A stretch of 35,487 bases of DNA from Ectocarpus siliculosus (lineage: Eukaryota; Sar; Phaeophyceae; Ectocarpales; Ectocarpaceae). Shown here piece by piece: positions 1 to 11,900 of this stretch. Positions within the stretch are counted from its first letter, which is position 1. Each line of letters starts with the position of its first letter. A program made the position numbers and the translations under genes. The notes below the pieces were generated by a model, which was given only the letters and a program-made list of their open reading frames with translations, was not told the DNA's origin and did not search any database. The DNA is taken from the NCBI GenBank assembly GCA_000310025.1, contig FN649743.1:1692835-1728321 (forward strand), written 5' to 3'.

Positions 1-308
1 CTTCCTCCCCCCCCCCCGCCAAAAGTCAACACGGGGGTGTTTTGCCTTTTTTCATCAAATTCCTAGGACGGGAGGTAGGGGCCCCCCCCCCCCCCGGCTC
101 ATCATTCACTCAGTAGTCTTCAGGGACCCCTCTCCCCGCCGCATACAGGAAAGCCATAGACCCGCCACGCTACGAACACACCTATCACACGCCGACCTCA
201 CTATCATCATCATCATCAACCCAATCCGAACCCCGGCGGTGGCACTAGCCTGCCTCCTGTCTGTCACGACACGAACGAACGAACGAGCGTACGACCCAAG
301 ACGTACGC
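1..308. other. 3' flank of SKP1, no gene
   Basis: This stretch lies downstream of the SKP1 stop codon on the minus strand and probably holds its 3' UTR. It contains two long C homopolymers, near bases 8-17 and 81-95, and a short run of CAT triplets near 203-219. The reading frames across it show no domain or family resemblance, so I see no gene here. Confidence 0.5.
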
Positions 309-3297
309 TCATGCATCCTCACACCACTTGTTCTCCTCGCGGACCTGTGCCTCCTCCTCGGGGGTGAAGTCGTTGACGATGTTGAACGTTTTGCGGATCT
401 CTTCCGCCGTCTTGCCCTGTCAAGCGGATCAGGGCAGGGCAGGGCAGGGCAGGGCAGGGCAGGGCAGGGGAGGAGGACGGGTTAAGCCAGGGCAAACGAG
501 AGGGTGCATGCAAACAAGAGTCGCAAAGGCTACAGGACCGGAGAGATGTCCAACACAGCGGAACTGAGGAACAAAACACCAAGTTGAATCCTCTTCCGCG
601 ACCAACACAACGAAACGAAGTACACACACACTTGGAAGCATCTCCTGCTTTCAACCCAACTGGGACTAACGTCTTTTCATTGGTCACCCGGTTGGGGCCG
701 TCGGTGTCAGTAACAAAACACAACCCATACGTTCAGGAGCATGTTGCGTTTTCAACCGCACAGAGACTATCGTGTTTTCGAAGGTCAGCCCGTTACGTAC
801 CAAGGTCGACTCGACCAACACACACACACCCACACACACCTTGATCATGGACGCCACGGTCGCGCAGGTGAGGTCGAGCAGCGGCTTGATGTCCATGTAG
901 TTTGCCGCCAGGATGAGCTCGAACAACGTCTCCTGCTGCACCTCAACAAACTTGGCGTACCACTCCTGCACCACGTCGTGCATGTTCGCGCTCTTCAAGG
1001 GCTTCTCGATCTCGTTCATCGGGTCCTCCTTGTAGTGCGCGCAGAACTCGATCACCTGCCAAGACGAGAGGGACAATAAAAGAAAAAAAAAAATGCGCCC
1101 CCATCCGTGTGTGGTTGGGTGTGGATCAAGATCGTCCATCTCTCTTGTTCTGATCCCCTCGTTGATTGTTTACAGAAATAGTGATTGTGCAGCGTGACTT
1201 AGACGCGCTTGCTTGTTTCGTTTCGAGGGGCCCCCTCTTCTCCTTGCCGTGCGTGCCAAAAAAAATCATTTTTCATGATCAGACGACACCGAAAAATTCT
1301 TGCCGGTAGATGTCAAGGACGAAGACGGGTGTGGTGCCGAAAAACAGCGGGTCGGGTCCTATGTTATTACCTATGTACGACACCGCTCAACAGCACCCGA
1401 AATAGCAAGAACGACAGCTTAAACATTCCACGCCCCAAGAAACCAGCATCGCACATCCTCGAGCGTTCGTTGCTCTTTCGAGTGCTGCGACCTCTCTGGA
1501 GGACAACATGGGCGTATGTGCGTGTCAATCGATGCTATTTAGTGCGCCCGTTTGTGGATGTCGCTCTTCTGTCTCTTGTCTCTGATAGCCTGTACTCCGA
1601 CACACACCTTCGACAGAACCGAGGCCTTCACGTTCGGCAACGGGATCTCTTGTGCGTCGCCGTCCTCTTCTGCGTCCTCTGTTGCGATCGTGTTGACACA
1701 ACGTCACGGTAACGCAAACAAAAACAAACAAACGTCGCAAGTAGGCAACAGAAGCACCACGCATGCGCCAAGCGAGGGAGATACGGCGGACTAGAGTGGT
1801 GAGCGTTGTTGTTGGTGGGGATCACAAGAAGAGAGCCAGCGTCGCGCGGATCTCGAGGACGTCAGGACTGGACTACAGAATACGCCACCACAAAAACCAA
1901 ACCGGTGGTTTGAGAAAAGGATGGTTCGATCGTTCGATTGTTACAAATATAAGAACCTGAACCCCATCCACGTTAAAAAAACTATGCACAATTCCTGTTG
2001 GTTTCCTCACTAATCAAACAAGGAGCGGCGGTCGCGCAAAACGAGAGGACGTTGTTCTCTTCAGCGACAACCAAAGCTTGCACCCCCAAAAGGCACCGGA
2101 CACGCGTGATTGATCTTGGAGCCTCCATGCTCGGAGAGGGGTGGATTCGTTCTGTTGATGAAAGAAATAGGTGTGCATAGCAACTGCATACAGAAGTGGT
2201 CACGGTATACAGCCGGTCGCCCGGAATAATGCCGGTGATATCCGCTGTATCGCACTGGCATAATACCGGGACCACAACAAAACTGTATTTAAAAACCCAC
2301 CACCACGACACACTCCTCCATTTTGATACATGAAACGACGCAAAGCTAACATATTATAGTATCAATCGGGTAAAAAAACAACGCGGAGTGGAATGACACG
2401 AAGGAGTACACTCATGTGCGGGTTGCAGGCGCTGCTTCTTACCGTCGATCATAGTCTTCACAAGGTTGCTCATCTTCGCCACGCTGACCTTGATGTCGAA
2501 GCTCTCGCCCTCCTGCGAGACGAGGTGCACCGAGCGGGTGTCCTGTTGCGCGCAGCCGAAGCGAGCGAGGGAGAGGACGACAACAAGACAAACAGACGAG
2601 ACAACAAAGACAAGAATGAAAAACGAAATTGGTCGGGGGAATACAACGGAGATGGAGAATACAGCAAGTAGGGCAGAGGCCACAGAAAAACAGCGTGGGG
2701 CTTTTCCCTCACCAGGAGACCGGGAGATAACATAGAGTGGGGCATGGACGATTTTAGCAGCCAAAGCGGGGGGTATCGATGCACGCGGTACAGGCGTGGC
2801 GGCAGAACCTACCAGAGGGGAGAACAAGAAGGGACTCTATCAAACGTACAACACAAGACACCTATTTGCATATGTGACACATTTTCACTCAACAACGGTA
2901 CCGTCCCAATACGAACAAGAAGGGGGGAGATATCTCTCCAGAACAAGGCGAGGCACAGGCAGAACGACGCAGAGAGAGCCAGAGTGGCGCGCCGGGCGGA
3001 ACCTACTAAATAGGGGGTGCGACCATTTCTCTGACACGAGAACAAGCCAACACCAATAAATCCCATTTCCTGTGCGCACAAATCCGCTTCTTCGCCGTCG
3101 GTCAGCCGGTGAAATTCAGTGTATGCCAACGAAAGCAACGCATGCACGCACACACAACCCGCTGCTCATACAGCACACACAACCAATACGCAAACTCTTC
3201 ACAGGAAGGATACAACGCACACATGCATACATCAACATACCTCGGTTTCATCGGCCGGTGCGTCGGCGGCCTGAGACTTCTCCTCAAGAGCAGACAT
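309..3297 (-). CDS. SKP1: SKP1, SCF ubiquitin ligase adaptor (five exons)
   Basis: SKP1 links F-box proteins to the cullin scaffold of SCF E3 ubiquitin ligases, in nucleus and cytosol. Minus-strand exons are 3241-3297, 2443-2542, 1608-1678, 840-1055 and 309-416; they sum to 552 bases (183 residues plus stop) and every join keeps phase. Donors are GTATG, GTAAG, GTGTG and GTGTG; acceptors are all CAG. Residues 1-19 are an acidic N-terminal extension. Residues 20-76 carry the BTB/POZ-like N-domain, including [14 protein letters not shown]. Residues 77-148 hold the [20 protein letters not shown] core. Residues 149-183 hold [16 protein letters not shown] and end in NKWCEDA, the F-box-binding C-terminus. 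Typical SKP1 proteins are about 160-165 residues, so the extension explains the extra length. All hallmark segments are present and nothing is broken. The start is the only ATG of exon 1 and lies in an acidic peptide leading into the conserved domain. Family assignment is secure; exon borders are inferred. Confidence 0.95.
431..470. repeat. AGGGC pentanucleotide tandem repeat in SKP1 intron 4
   Basis: Seven perfect AGGGC units are followed by AGGGG. In the SKP1 sense direction this is a GCCCT repeat ending about 14 bases before the acceptor of the last exon. It therefore occupies the place of the polypyrimidine tract and may affect splicing. Length variation between individuals is likely for such a repeat. 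Confidence 0.9.
629..703 (-). repeat. 75-base dispersed intronic repeat, copy A
   Basis: Read on the minus strand this stretch resembles copies B (736-808) and C (8354-8430). By eye it matches copy C at roughly three quarters of positions over 75 bases. The shared core is GTGACCAATGAAAA-GACGTTAGTC and a later GGTTGAAA. It sits in SKP1 intron 4 in the sense direction of the gene. Its nature is unknown; it could be a degraded transposon fragment. Confidence 0.7.
736..808 (-). repeat. 75-base dispersed intronic repeat, copy B
   Basis: This is the second copy in SKP1 intron 4, just inside the donor after a GT-rich run. It shares GGCTGACC, GAAAACACGATAGTCTC and GTGCGGTTGAAAAC with copy C. It is more diverged from copy A than copy C is. 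Confidence 0.65.
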
Positions 3298-5973
3298 TGT
3301 GATGCAAAAAGGTGATGTGGACGGACTTGTCGGGAGGAGGAGAAGAGGACAGGTGCCGAGGGGAGTAGAAGGAGCGCAGAGGAAGACACCTCACGGGAGT
3401 TCTGCGTCGCGTTTCCACGTGACGGGGAGGGGGGGGGAGGGGGGGGGGCGTACTCTTATGTTTTGCATGCCTTAGCGGTTAGACCATTGATCACACGTCC
3501 TCGAGAGGACGGAGCATTGTTCACATTGGACCGATCACCGATGGCCAATCGCTCCTTCCTACTTTGCCAAAGGTGGCTCAAAAGTGACGGGGAGGGGAGG
3601 GGGTGTTATCAACAGGAATGACAGGACTAACCATCTACAGGTACGCATACATACGCATGTTTGTTGTTTGTTCGCATTCTGAAATTCTCAGAAGGAACAT
3701 GCGACACCAGACAGCAACACAGCAACAGACAGAGAGCCGTGGCGTTACATTTTGTCGCGCCCGTTGTCTTGCCGCGAACTGCGCAAAGTACTTCTAAAAT
3801 ATTTGCATCTCGAGGACATACTGCTGTAATGCGTGGCGCTTTTCAATGTAAAGTACCAAGATTTCCAACTACTGCTGTGTGTAGAGTTATCAAACCTCAC
3901 GGCTGTGAAGACTTCCAACTTTCGGTCGACTGGGGCATTTCTTTGAAGACCTACACGCGATGTCTCTCTCAATGCAGTGTACCACGGTGCTACCGGCGTC
4001 GTGTATCTAAGCAGGCTATTGTATGTGGCAACACAGCGGGTCAGTGTGAAACGTTCCGGCGGAGAAAAAAACTACCGTACTTCAAAGTACTTCATTGTAC
4101 ACGTACAAGAACAAAAAAAAAAAGGGTCGCGACCGTTCCGCAACACTTGTGGTGGTCAGCACGCTCGGCGGTGTCGAGGTGTCATGCATAGACTTGTTGA
4201 TTAGATAGCACAAACTACCGGAGAGCACGCAGGGACAGGACACGAACTCCCCTTGACCACACACATCAAGTGCAGCACACACGAGGGAGCGGGCGGGTCG
4301 TAGAAAAAAGCCTGCCTGCTGCTGTGTGATCAAGAATACTCCGGAGTAGTAGATTAGATTTACAACGATGCCACTTGCTGATTGTTCACGCGGCCTGTCA
4401 AGCAAGAAAGCGAGAAAAAAAAAGACAACGCTGCTGTAATACAACGCTTGCTCTTTGAGAGCCAACGACACCAACAATGGGTGCAAATACTTCTCTCAGT
4501 TCATCAAGCCAGGAAAAGCGAATCATGCCACGGCAGCGCACCGCCGCATTCAGCAGTTTGCAAAGGTGTATTGTGAGTTCTGTAGGTGGATAGATTTGTG
4601 ATGGGAGGCGGCCCGAATTCCTGGAATTTCTCCCTGCGAATTCGCGTGTGATCGTGAAAAAGAAGACCCGTCGCAGCAGGGACAGAATCTACATCAGTCG
4701 GGCCGGGGTGACCTTGGTATCGTTTGTGTGGAATCTTTGTCTCACGGAAACAGCAAAAAATGCCTGCTACTACTGCTGCTGTCTACAGCAGTAGTCGAGA
4801 CCTACAACAGCAAGTGTATTAATAGTTGTGTGCAAGCAATGTGCCTACGCACCGTAGTGAAAAAAAACATGATTTTCAAAAATGAAATCTTCCGCGCAAA
4901 AATTGGCGCAAAAAAAAAGACAGAAAAAAGGGTTGTGTGTTTGTTGGGAGAGGGCCAGCCAATATGCTCAATCCACTGCTGTCGACATCAGGGGCAGTCT
5001 CTACCTTATTATTTTCTCTTGGCTTTTGCGCCAGGGGAAAGCGGGTGCCACACATGGCCAGCTGTACCTTTCGTTTGGAAGAGCAAATGAGGAAAAAGAG
5101 AGTCGTTGTTGCTGTACAGAAAAAATGGAAGGCCTGAGCGGGCTTCTGCAACGAAACCAACACCGTTCCACAAAGGTTTCGGAAAAAGAGGGCGTGAGAA
5201 AAGAGAGCAAGGCACACAACGACCCATTCCGCGCGCAACAAAAGGACCAGGATAGAGGGCATGCCGACATCCCTGCGCGCGACGACGTGTCACCACTGCT
5301 TGTGCGGCGGAGAATCGAATCGACATCGGCGGTCCTCAGTCTGCGGTGTGCCCGGGGGTAGGTAGGGTAGGCAGCGAACGAGCAGATGGAGAACAGGCAA
5401 GCCACTTTGTATTACAAAAATCTGCACCCGAAATGAAAATGGAGCGTGTTCCAGGTGCAACAATTTCTCCGCCCAGGACGAGATGGCACCTTTGCGGAAT
5501 CCGGCGCGCTCACCTGGTCCACCGGAGACAGGAAGGGGCAGTACTGGAGAGAGAGACAACAAGCGTGTTCTGTGCAGATTGGCAGCAGGCCCTCCGAAAA
5601 AAAATGCGGGGGTTCCAGAAAAGGCGAAAAGACACACAGGCGGGGTTTGGGGACGCAATACCTCCAACACAAAAACTACAACGAATAGTATTATCTGCGT
5701 GTCCCCGGCAATGGGACTCCGCGGAATCAGAACAAGGCCTCTCCGTGTGTGTTCGCGTTCTTCGAGCAGCTTTGTGCGCACAACAGCAACCAGCACGGCA
5801 CTTCAACAGAGCAAGGCAGAGGAAACTCATCGACTACAGAACGAGGGAAGGGTATCGATATATATATAGATACCGGCGGCAACGACCGAGAAAGAGCCTG
5901 GGGACGCGCGTGCGCAGCTTGTCCTACTGTACTTGCTCCGACAAAGTTGCGCACTTGAAGACTTTGTTCAACC
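3298..5973. other. Spacer between divergent SKP1 and CUE genes, no gene seen
   Basis: This 2.7 kb stretch separates the SKP1 start (minus strand) from the CUE gene start (plus strand) and must contain both promoters and 5' UTRs. G-rich homopolymer runs lie near 3424-3448 and 3588-3603. The reading frames of 130-235 codons found here are not supported by any recognisable motif. A strong hairpin lies at 4769-4795. I could not identify a convincing TATA box or initiator. Confidence 0.6.
4769..4795. repeat. Perfect 10-base-arm hairpin
   Basis: ACTACTGCTG at 4769-4778 is the exact reverse complement of CAGCAGTAGT at 4786-4795, leaving a 7-base loop. It lies in the gene-free spacer. No poly-U tract follows and no neighbouring gene ends here, so its role is unknown. 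Confidence 0.6.
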
Positions 5974-8900
5974 ATGGCCGAGATTTCTACCGAAGACGCC
6001 GTGGAGCAGCTGCACCAGATGTTCGGCGACTACGACAAGACGGCCCTTGCTAATGTTCTCGAGGTACGCCTACGCATGTTGCCGACACGTTTCTTTAGGT
6101 ACGGCCTTGTGCCCGGTCAAGGAAAACTTAGGACACAGCAAATTTCGCAAGCCTCGCGAGCATTCATCTGAAGAGCCTCCTCTACGGGCGCATCCTTCAG
6201 ATGATTACCTTTCGTGTACACGAATCTTTCCGCTTGTGCCTCCTCATCTTGGTGGTTCCGTGTTCAATCCACCCAGTCAAGGCTTCAAAATCATTCGCAC
6301 GCGTGCAGGTTCCCCTGCCACCTCCCGACGATTGGCGCTTCCATCGTGAGCTGATGTTGCCTATGGAGCTTTTGGCGTGCTAAAAGCATGTTTCGCTGAT
6401 TGTGTCATTAGCAAGGGTTGGGGTGTGCCCGTCCATACTCCAACATGCTTTGAAATCCGTATCTGTACAGTATCCGTGTTACCTCCAGCTCGCTATGCGC
6501 TTGCTCGTTTAAGCCAGAGGAAAACGAAAGTGGGGAGTGCAAAACTCCAGCACGAAATCGTCGAAATGCCTGATTTTCCAGTAGAGAGTTCTGGCTGCGG
6601 TGGCAAACCCAGCACTATTTAGCAGATATTCTTATGCGGCCTGATATTCTACTAAGTAGCACGAAGCAGTGCCCATAGTGTCAATTCAGTTCAAAGGAAG
6701 CGCGAAGCGATACGAGGCCTCTTTCTTGACTTGAGGCACTTTTTCTGCCTGCCAATTAAATAAAGTTGGTGTTGTAAATCCCAAGAACATGCGCGACAAA
6801 AGCATTGGTCCGTGTGCGCTGCTCTACAGCCCACCAGGCGATTTCTTGCATTCTCACTCCCCCCTCCTGCTCCGCTATGTGCCCGCCGAAGCTCATGGAA
6901 CCTCCAAACGCTACGTCTCACATCTTTCGTTGATGTTATTTCATGACGGACCTCTTCTTCTCACAGGCACACGGTGGGCACGTGGAGCGCACGGTGGAGC
7001 ACCTACTCAGCAATCCGCAAGCTGCTTCAGGAGGTGGAGGCGGCGGCGGCGGCGGCGGCGGTAGTGGTGGCGGTGGGGCTTCCCGCGGCACGTAAGTGTG
7101 AAGCGACGGTCTCTACGAGTTTCCGATGCCGCTGCGCTAAGCCGACCACAGCGAGGCGGTTGAAGCAGAGCTACACTACTCTCTGGAGGTTGTACCGAGT
7201 GTTTTTTCTGTTGTTTTGTTGTTTTCTTTCAGCTGCGGGTTTACCCCGTTTTCTTTCCTGCGCGCGCACGAAAAAAGTACGCGGGAAGCGTGTTTACTAG
7301 GGTTGTGTATCGGCGCAGCCGAACGATATAATATGTATCGGAGATCGGCGCAGCCGATATAACGATATTTTTTCGATAGCCGATATATCGAAAAAATATT
7401 GGCGAGCGAAGCGAGCCGTGGTTCGGGGGCTCGCGAAGCGAGCCCCCCCTCGGCCCCCCGGCTGGTGAGGGGCCCCGCTGGAGGCGCCCCCGGAGGGCCC
7501 CGCTGGAGGCGCCCCGCCGGAGGCGTTTTTTTACGCGATTTGGCTTCACTAGAGCATATTTTTTGGGTGATTTTGGGGCACTTCGACCATGCCATTTTTT
7601 GGTGGGTGATATCCTGAAAACTACTGAAAAACGCTAAAACTTGGAAACCATCGACACTAAATGACAGATGATTAGTCAGTTCTCTTTCGAAGCTTTGGTT
7701 GGGTGGTACAACACGACCACGTTTGAACGTCTTCACGAAGCTGCTTCCAAAACACGTTCCCACCTCCCTCGTCCTCCCTCTCTCTCTGAATCTTGTCATG
7801 TTTCTACAACACAGCCTAACATATGCCCCCTTTTTGATTCACGGAGCCCCCTCAAATATATCGCCCAACATATCGGGGCTGACAATAGATATTCGATACG
7901 ATATATATCGTCCGATTATATCAAACATATCGGCTCCGATACACAACCCTAGTGTTTACCCACGCTTGTCGCGCCAAGCCAGACCTAAACCTATCGCCGC
8001 ACAATGCACTATGCATACAAATCATTTCATGGAGACACACACCACAGCTCCACGCACGCCCTCGCCCGAACCTAGGAAGCCGCTGGTGCAAAGAGCGGAG
8101 GGCAGTAATCGGGGTATTTCAAGCCAAGACACAACAAGAATTTCGTTGCAGCATCTCCCAATTCGACGCTCGTACACTCCCAAGATCCAGCAGTCATCGT
8201 GTCAGCAGACAGAAAAAGTCAACCAAAATTGCAACACATGCATCATTATAGCATAACGCAGGCCCTTACTTGGAACAGTCAAGGTGGATAGCCCTCCGCG
8301 AGAACGTGTGTTCGTGTGTGTTTGTGTGTCTTGTGTGTTTTTGTTTTTAGCATCGACCGCGCCAACAGGCTGACCAATGAAAATACGTCAGTCTCAGTGC
8401 GGTTGAAAACAGAAAGCACTTCTAATTGCCGTTATCTAGGACCCCGTGAGGGGGCGGCATGTGTGTGGTGTGTGTGGGTGTGTGTGTTTATTTTTTTTTG
8501 CTGTGCACGCGGAGACGACGACGCATTTTGGCGTTTGCCCTGCGGCTGCCCCTCACCGAACATGACGACCACCACCATATCAAGGTTCAGAAGAGCCCAT
8601 CCTACTTTTCGCCACACCCCCCCACCCCTACGTTACAACGCCTAATTACGTCTATATTCGACGTCTTTGCGCTGGCCTGTCACGGTGGCAAGTGTGGTGT
8701 CCATGCTAAGCTCACGTCTTGCTTGACCCTTCGCGTGCCTGCGTGCCTGCCTACCTTCCTCCTTTTCACGGTCTCTTCGTGTGTGTTGTGTTGTACGCGG
8801 CTCTTCCAACTCGTCTTGTTGTGCCAGCGACCACGACGCGGCGTTGGCGCTGCAACTGTCCCGTGAGTGGTCGGACGAGCCGACCAACATGCCCCCGCCG

Positions 8901-11900
8901 CCGGTGAGGCCGCAAGGGATACCGACGCCGTATGGCGTGGGCGGCGGTGGCGGTGGCGGTGGCGGTGGCGGTGGCGGAGGAGCTGGGGGCGTTTTGGCGG
9001 CCGAACGGGGCTCGAGCATGGCGCAATGTATGTTCGCTTTCGTGGTGCATTTTTTGGCCGATGCTAAAGGCAATGTCTTTTTTCGTGAGTTGGCCTGGCA
9101 TCTTGGCGTGGCGTCTCAACTCGTCAAGAACTTATGGATGAGTTCGTGAGTACTCTTCTGGATTGACTCTGGAGTTGATGTGATCTCTACTGTCGTGTGT
9201 GTGTTCGTGTATGTTTTTTTAGTTCCCCAAAGGAGGTTTGATGCTGGTCCGGACCCAAAAAATGCCAACGAGGATTGACGCCTTTGGTCGCTTACGACAG
9301 GCATAGTCTGCCTTCTCTTTTTCTAGTAAGCCACGCCATATATTGCCCCACAGTCTGGTCTGGCCGGAGAGAATCCGATCCGGGATAGGCCGCTCAAAAG
9401 ACAATTGCGTTTGTTCTTGCACCGTCTCCTCGAGCGTCGAGTACATCCCGTACGGCCCCCCTTCTTTCACAAACACGGACCCTCGTGCTTCCTTCCACAA
9501 GCGCGGCAAGTGCGCGGGTCCATGTTTGTGGAAGCGGGGCCGTACGGGATGTACTCGACGCCCGACGCGATGGCGCAAGAACGAAAACAAGAGTCTTTTG
9601 AGTGGTCTTTTCTTTTTTCACATAAAAACCGTTCCTATCCCAGATCGATTTCATGTCAGAAATTCCGCAAGGTCGCCGAATTTTCTGTGCATGGTAAGGG
9701 GTTTAAGCCATGCCATATATTGCCCCACGGTCTGGCCTGGGCGGAGAGAATCCGATCCGGGATAGGCCGCTCAAAAACGTTCATTCTTGCACCGTCTCGT
9801 CGGGCGTCGAGTACATCCCGTACGGCCCCCCTTCTTTCACAAACACGGACCCTCGTGCTTCCTTCCACAAGCGCGGCAAGTGCGCGGGTCCATGTTTGTG
9901 GAAGAGGGGCCGTACGGGATGCACTCGACGCCCGACGCGATGGCGCAAGAATGAAAGCAAGAGTCTCTTGAGTGGTATATTCCAGATCGAATTTATGTCA
10001 GAAATTTGGCAAGGTCGCCGAATTTTCTGTGCTTGGTAAGGAGATTAAGCCATACAAGCTGGGCCAGCCAAGAAGCTCACTTTCGTTGTTTCGCGTCTCA
10101 CGCTGCCAATTCCACGAGTTTTGGCTTGAAATTTTGTGCCTACTCTTAGAAGACAATAGAGGATGCGCCGGTGCCAGAATTTTTCGAATCTGAGTTGATT
10201 TGGGTATTAAATGCTCAATTGGCGGTAGTGGGGGATTCTTCCGGTACTGAAATCAGTATAAAAATCGTTTTTACAGATTAAGCCGAAATTTGGTGTGCAC
10301 TTACCTGGGAGCATTGCGAGAACAATGATCGTAGTTACAAGGCTCAGGTCATCTTCCATCGAAAGTTATGGCCTCGTAAAATATCCTCTACAATACAACA
10401 TTTTCCTGTATATTCCTATATATATTTCGTCCCTGCGCCCAGGTGTAGAGGCCAGTAAGCAATTTTCTATTTACACCACGATTTTTACGAGTTGGAATCT
10501 GAAATTGTGACACGTGGTCGGTGTTAGTATAACGAAGACCTTGACTGGCCGTACTTTTTTNNNNNNNNNNNNNNNNNNNNNNNNNNNNNNNNNNNNNNNN
10601 NNNNNNNNNNNNNNNNNNNNNNNNNNNNNNNNNNNNNNNNNNNNNNNNNNNNNNNNNNNNNNNNNNNNNNNNNNNNNNNNNNNNNNNNNNNNNNNNNNNN
10701 NNNNNNNNNNNNNNNNNNNNNNNNNNNNNNNNNNNNNNNNNNNNNNNNNNNNNNNNNNNNNNNNNNNNNNNNNNNNNNNNNNNNNNNNNNNNNNNNNNNN
10801 NNNNNNNNNGTATGGCCCCGCTTCTTTCACAAACACGGACCCTCGTGCTTTCTTCCACAAGCGCAGCAAGGACGAGGGTCCGCGTTTGTGGAAGGGGGGC
10901 CATACGGGATGTACTCGACGCCCGACGCGATGGTGCAAGAATGAACGCAAGCGTCTTTTGAGTGGTCTATCCCAGATCGGAATTTCTGCGGGAAGCGTTG
11001 TGTAGGGTCTGCGTTTGTGGAAGGGGGACTGTACGGGATGTGTACTCGACGCCCGACGCAACGGTGAAAGAGCTTCCGCAGGTGACATTAGGTTGTACAC
11101 CCGCTGGACCGATATCCAAACCTCGATTGCCCGACTTCTAAGGAGGTGTTGGCGTTGGTACCGCCTCATCTAAAGTACCCCGAAAACATGTCGTCTGATG
11201 GTGGCACCCATCGTGCTTTATAGATTTGATACAGGGGGTGTGATATATTATGTCACCTACGGAATACTAGCTGTATAGCAGCAGCAGCAGCAGCAGCTCC
11301 TGACCCCGTGCCTTGTCACGAGCCGTGTGGACAGTTACCGTTGCAAGTGAGAGTGGTCGCTTCTTAGCTGCACCGCCAACACCTGGGTCGATTGTCGTCT
11401 GTAAGCGCTCGTATGTCTGGCGCAGGATCGACAATACAGGCAGCACCTGCATAACGAAACCGCGAAAGTGGCACGACAACGGCGACAGCGATGGTGGTGG
11501 CGGCGTGCGCACCCCCACGCGTCCGCCTCTTGGCCGTATGAGTTTTGGCATCGCGAAGAACGAAAGAAAAAAAAAGACCATGCGCATCAGCAGACGGTGC
11601 TCATCCCACGATGCCGACCCGACGTGTCTTGCGCTTGACCAATCACAAACCCCGACTCCTTTGGTTGCAGCAGCAGCAGGCGCAGCAGCGGCGGCCGCAT
11701 CACGAGGAGGCGGCGGGGGCGGTGGGGGTAGCGGCGATCGAAGAGGCCGGCGTGTCGCGCTGCCAGAGCAGTTTCTGCGGACACCCGGCTGGACGGGCGG
11801 GGGCGCGGGCGAGGTGTCGAGCGATCCGCAGGTAGCGGCGGACGCTAAGCTTGCCATGATGCTGCAGGTGGGTTAATAGTACTGTGGTGGTGTTCTGGGT

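Noticed and set aside
3661-4486. 176-codon plus and 134-codon minus overlapping frames
   Set aside because: No motif, no splice context, and both strands open in the same place, which is typical of chance.
5346-6053. 235-codon plus-strand frame upstream of and overlapping CUE exon 1
   Set aside because: It reads across exon 1 in a different frame, is Arg-rich without motif, and conflicts with the well-supported CUE domain.
6255-6275. tRNA-like TTCAATC loop
   Set aside because: Only three of five T-arm base pairs form and no D arm is present upstream.
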